Source of the DNA: Coccinella septempunctata
Taxonomy: Eukaryota; Arthropoda; Insecta; Coleoptera; Coccinellidae
Length of the DNA: 64,000 nucleotides
Assembly: GCF_907165205.1 (NCBI RefSeq)
Contig: NC_058193.1
Coordinates: 7,874,001 to 7,938,000 of the forward strand
Direction: 5' to 3'
Of the stretch, positions 60,350 to 64,000 are shown in pieces; the first letter of the stretch is position 1, and each line of letters begins with the position of its first letter. A program made the position numbers and the translations under genes. Under the pieces are notes generated by a model. That model ran no database searches and was not told the DNA's origin. It saw only the letters and a program-made list of their open reading frames with translations.

Positions 60350-60889
60350 CTGTAGAATTTCATGAAAAAAGCATGATTATTGAAATAAAATATGTATAAT
60401 CGTCTACCGGCAAAGACGAATGAAGTATCATCTTTTCAAAACACCATAATTTTTGCATAAGAAAATATTTTTTCAGTCATTCGAAGCCTAAAATGGCAGA
60501 TTTTTCACAAAGTGACGATCTTTTTCGTTGATTAACGTCTTCAGAAGACCAAATAGTACATCACAAGCTATCGTGATCTATTGGTATTTTGTGCCATTTC
60601 AGTACAATTACTTTGTTCAATACTTTGAAAATTTTTAGTGCGAAATAGAAAACTCCAAGAGCACAAATGATGTTCTTCAGATTTGCCAATATTAATCTAT
60701 CCTTGTACTCCACTATGTCAAACAAAAAAAGCAAGGGTCTTGATGAAACACCGATAGCCCCTACATAGGATGACAACCTATTTCCTGTCATGTGTGATTC
60801 GATGATTTTTTCTGTCCATTATGGGAAGTTTTCAATCTATCTGAAAAGTGCTTTTACTTCTCCTGTATTCAGAAAGGGAGTTGCAGTTT
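60350..60889. other. Intron sequence, no feature recognised
   Basis: FAM120 intron upstream of exon a. The expected N-terminal exons of the gene were not found here. Confidence 0.5.
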
Positions 60890-61322
60890 GATATGAGGTC
60901 CAAAATCACAATACCACTAGATTGAACCATTTTTACTTTATTCAGAATGAATGATAATAATCTTCAGATACTCCATGCAGGCAACGTGCACACATAACCT
61001 ATATTTGTCATTCTAGAAATCCGGAAATAGGATATGATAAAACAAAGAATCCCTTATACATAAATAAAGACAAGTAAACGAGTTCAGTGATTACACTTCC
61101 AACATTCCCCCTTAATCCACTGACTCGGTTAATCCTAAATTTTTAACACATAACTGATGCTTAGAACTATATAAGCCCTTTGTAAAAATATCAGCAATTA
61201 TTTTGTCAGTTGATAAATAATTCAGAACAATATTACCTTTCTGAACAATTTCTCCTATATAATGGTACTTAGTATCTATGTGCTTAGTACTATTAAGATA
61301 TACTGGGTTTCTGATAATAATA
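60890..61322 (-). mobile_element. Copia element, RNase H end and 3' LTR (minus strand)
   Basis: Minus-strand 61322-61115 reads RNPVYLNSTKHIDTKYHYIG, EIVQKGNIVLNYLSTDKIIA and DIFTKGLYSSKHQLCVKNLG to a stop. A polypurine run AAGGGGGAA and then TGTTGGAAGTGTAATCACTG (61107 downwards), the LTR start, follow. A polyadenylation signal GAATAAAG lies at about 60945. The LTR's outer end was not fixed. The rest of pol is at 62573-63020, beyond two inserted LINEs. Confidence 0.85.
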
Positions 61323-61324
61323 AT

Positions 61325-62172
61325 AATAATTACATGAAATATATCGCAAAGGATGCCTCAGTGGCGGACGATAGCTGTCGTTATGGCTGTGCGACACATG
61401 ACAGCGACACATCCAGCACATCACCGGGGATGTCAGAAGTTCGCGGACACGGAGTTCCCAAGTTGCCAAGATTCTTCACCACGAATTGGCACTAAAACAC
61501 CAACTTCTGAGTTCGAAAAAGGTTCCTTATTACAATTACCATCCGAATGCTGTGTTGGAAAATGAACATCACAAGCTCTACTGGGATCGCACGGTTCTGA
61601 CAGACCGGAAAATAACCCACAATAAACCAGACCTCATATTGCTCAATAAGGATGAGGACAGAGCACTATTCATCGATGTGGCGATTCCAAATAATAACAA
61701 CCTTCTAGATAGGCACACTGAAAAAATTTCAAAATACAGAGATCTCGAGGAACAAACCAGAAGACAGTGGAAGCTGAAAGATATCAAGACCATCCCTATT
61801 GTCATTTCATCTACAGGCCTGATACCGAAGAAACTACTGGAGAACTTGAGGAAACTTCAATTGGACGAAAATATCTATAGAGTCATGCAGAAGGCGGTAC
61901 TGCTCGGAACGGCCAGAACTGTACGTAAGTACATGGGAATGCAGAGAAACACCGTCTGCGCCGACAGGAAGTGCGGGTGGAGCAGGAATACAACTTACAG
62001 CAGGGAGGCGAGGAGCGAACCGGACCCGACCACCACCACGAGCCCGAAAACCTGGAAAGGGCTCCAACAGAGCTTAATCCTTTTGATATCTGAGATATCT
62101 GGGATAAGTGAATTTTCCTCTGGAGAGAAGTGTGAGAGCCGCAAGGCTAAAGTCATAATAATAATAATAATT
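61325..62172 (+). mobile_element. RLE-type LINE 3' fragment inserted in Copia
   Basis: 61486-62178 is one open frame (230 codons) covering the nuclease domain: VLENEHHKLYWDRTVLTDRK, HNKPDLILLNKDEDRALFID (PD...D core), TEKISKYRDLEEQTRRQWKL, KDIKTIPIVISSTGLIPKKL and KTWKGLQQSLILLISEISGI. Upstream 61380-61485 holds the eroded zinc-finger segment. The 3' end is (AAT)n at 62152-62172. Same family as 22676-23700. Confidence 0.88.
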
Positions 62173-62572
62173 TATTGATCCTTTTAGACATAACAAGGTA
62201 TGTATAGGACAAGTCACAAATGCAAAAATAATAAAAATTCAGACATTTTCAAAACTATCATTAACACTGTAAAAACACTTCTTTAGAAGTAAAGACTTAA
62301 CAACTTTCTTAAATTTAATTGAATTGAGGGACTTAATGTTACTAGGTAGATGGTTAAACATCTTAATACACTGATACTTAGGTGACATTTCAAATTTTGA
62401 TGTTTGGGAATTGATAATATTTCCTTATTCCTAGTGTTATGGGAATGAAAGCTTGACAATTTTACAAGACTATCCTCATTTTCCTTGGCAAAAACCAAAC
62501 ATCTAAATATGAAAATGGAAGCCAGTGTCAATAAGTTTTTGAGCACTTTGGGTATCATTATACAACATAATT
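62173..62572 (-). mobile_element. LINE X 3' fragment (minus strand), tail-to-tail with the RLE LINE
   Basis: Encodes LTLASIFIFRCLVF, LVKLSSFHSHNTRNKEILSI and, after a shift, LRKLLSLYF. The 3' UTR runs to 62173 and abuts the (AAT)n tail of the plus-strand RLE LINE. Both elements may have used the same AAT-rich site. The upstream end joins Copia sequence at about 62572. Confidence 0.8.
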
Positions 62573-63020
62573 GGCTTAAGTAGCTTATAGCATAAGAGAT
62601 ATCAGGTCTTGTATGAACAACTAACTAAGTACATTAATGAACCTGTCAAACATTGATATGGCAAATTTGGTTTTTCATCATTATTTGGTCTAAGCTTCAA
62701 ATCTGGTTCAATGGGCGTCGAAACATACTTTGCTTCACTGACTCCAAACTCACTTAAAAGTTCTATTATAAAATTCTTTTGATTAATTCTCAATTCATGT
62801 TTTTCTTTGTCATACTGAATATTTAGCCCTAGAAAATATTTTATTGGACCTAAGTCTTTTAGTTTAAAATGCTTTGACAACTCATCTCTTATTTCTTCTT
62901 TCAATGATATTAAATTTGAGCAAATTAGAAAATCATCTACATAAACAGCAATAATAATTATTGAATATTCTACTTTTTTGAAGAAAATACATGGCTCATG
63001 ACAAGACTGTCTGAAATTTA
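62573..63020 (-). pseudogene. Copia reverse transcriptase, middle part (minus strand)
   Basis: From 63020 leftwards: QSCHEPCIFFKK, the active site IAVYVDDFLI (near 62935), then 62904-62602 with HFKLKDLGPIKYFLGLNIQY, QKNFIIELLSEFGVSEAKYV and STPIEPDLKL, and after a one-base shift TRPDISYAISYLSQ. It continues at 61322 after the inserted LINEs, with some RNase H sequence lost. Confidence 0.87.
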
Positions 63021-63629
63021 ATTCTGTTACGATAACTCAGAATAAAAAGAAATTAATATCGACAAAGAGAAAATAAAAAGAAAGTTTGTTGGAAGAACTC
63101 TGTACCTTATGTCCAAGGGTTGAGATTCCAAGAGAACGTTCTCCTTTAATCCTGTGAAATTTTAATATTGATTGTCTAGGCACTTAGTAGAAATGATATG
63201 AAATCGAAACACTATTCATATGTAAGTACTTTTGCGATTTAAATTTGTAACTCTACATGTTTCGAGCTAATTCAGCTCATCTTCAGGAGTATAAAAATCA
63301 CATAAGTGAAACTGAAAAACAATAAAAACTCATGGAGAAAACGCAAAAATTCTCTACAGTAAAATACAAGGACAAAGTAAAGAAAATTCAAGTAAAAAAC
63401 ATCCAAAAACGATAAAAGCAACAAGCTAAAGCAAACTAATGAAAGCTTACAAAAGTAAAAAAAAAACAGCAGTCAAATTATGAAGGTCAATTATATAAAA
63501 TAAAACAAAGTCAACAGTATAATAAAAGTTTGAAAAAAAAAGGAAATATAAGTTTTTTAAAAAGGTCCTAACTAAAAATAGCGGGTGTAAAAAACCGCCA
63601 TGAATAAAGCTGAACTAAAAAGGTAGAAT
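63021..63629. other. No gene; possible Penelope-like non-coding end near 63250
   Basis: AT- and A-rich. CATGTTTCGAGCTAATTCAG followed by CTCATCTTCAGGAGTATAAA at about 63258 has the same layout as the Penelope-like 3' region at 40190-40235 (TTTCGG...CATCATCAGG...GTATATAA). Such an element would have its coding part beyond the right edge of the window. Inference only. Confidence 0.35.
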
Positions 63630-64000
63630 GTCACAAATAAAAGAACTTACATAAAATCTTCAGAAACAATTCAATGAAAATCATCTGAAGTCATGCTAAT
63701 GGTCTGAAAAAATAGTTCTTTCAAATTACTTTAAGGGGAAGCAGTGGTCTTTAAACACGTTTTAAAAAATGGGCAATGTCGTAGATCGATCGAAGAAAAA
63801 TCAGAACAGTTATAACCAAAACGAATGAAGATAAATAATCATATCATACGTGTTCTACTTATATACTACTACCGTCATAAATAAAAGAACTCACATAAAA
63901 TCTTCAGAAACAATTCAATGAAAATCATCTGAAGTCATGCTAATGGTCTGAAAAAATAGTTCTTTTAAATTACTTCAACGGGATGCAGTGGTCTTTAAAC
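63630..64000 (+). repeat. Tandem repeat, 244 bp period, running off the window
   Basis: Copy 1 starts GTCACAAATAAAAGAACTTA at 63630 and copy 2 starts GTCATAAATAAAAGAACTCA at 63874. They match with few changes to the end of the window (CAGTGGTCTTTAAAC in both). At least two units are present. Confidence 0.9.

Noticed and set aside
60561..60791. 76-codon minus-strand ORF as an N-terminal FAM120 exon
   Set aside because: Hydrophobic sequence without the expected XPG-like N-terminal motifs and without matching splice sites.

Overview
The window reads as insect nuclear DNA, most likely from a beetle or another TE-rich insect (this is an inference). It is AT-rich, has GT/AG introns, and is packed with the mobile-element families typical of arthropods: Ty3/Gypsy, Ty1/Copia, BEL/Pao, Penelope, APE-type and RLE-type LINEs, Tc1/mariner-like, PIF/Harbinger and THAP-bearing TIR elements. 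There are no operons, no recognisable RNA genes and no CRISPR array.

One host gene frames the window. Seven minus-strand exons (60161-60349, 52891-53077, 25303-25415, 25158-25251, 24678-24800, 7276-7539, 6831-7219) join in consistent phase. They encode about 453 codons of a FAM120 / constitutive coactivator of PPAR-gamma-like protein. Both ends of the gene lie outside the window. Its 7.1, 27.5 and 17.1 kb introns hold nearly every transposon described here. A second, plus-strand gene of unknown function (exons at 1766-1833, 1955-2023, 2096-2161 and 4079-4314, all joined in phase 1) lies downstream of the last recognised FAM120 exon. Its last intron carries a large foldback.

Layout. 1-6.7 kb: a short MITE, the plus-strand gene with its foldback, a minisatellite with a (TA)n tract, and a 1.36 kb triplicated GC-rich unit whose last two copies form a giant palindrome. 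7.9-12 kb: LINE tails and a DDE transposase gene with an internal intron or insertion. 13.2-22.6 kb: a nest in which a Gypsy element (17611-22233) sits in the 3' UTR of LINE B, and LINE B itself splits LINE A. 22.7-24.1 kb: RLE-type LINE and Gypsy integrase fragments. 24.7-25.4 kb: three FAM120 exons. 25.8-26.8 kb: a decayed THAP-bearing element. 27.2-31.3 kb: an almost complete CR1-like LINE with a PHD finger in ORF1. 31.4-31.7 kb: an orphan small membrane-protein ORF. 32-38.9 kb: LINE fragments, a hAT-like MITE with its target duplication, and a Copia element split by a PIF/Harbinger element. 38.9-42.4 kb: BEL, RTE-like, Penelope and Jockey fragments. 42.7-47 kb: a nearly intact LINE. 47.3-48.1 kb: a mariner-like transposase relic. 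48.7-51 kb: an internally deleted BEL/Pao element. 53.4-54.2 kb: an RLE-type LINE 3' end. 54.7-56 kb: a long Gypsy LTR with primer-binding site. 56.9-59.9 kb: an RLE LINE piece, a GC-rich MITE, a tyrosine-recombinase relic and a 1.36 kb THAP element with perfect TIRs. 60.9-63 kb: a Copia element split by two LINEs. 63.2-64 kb: tandem repeats.

None of the mobile elements is intact. The only sequences that look maintained as coding are the FAM120 exons, the plus-strand four-exon gene and possibly the 70-residue ORF at 31464-31676. Coordinates of decayed elements are approximate because boundaries were read by eye.
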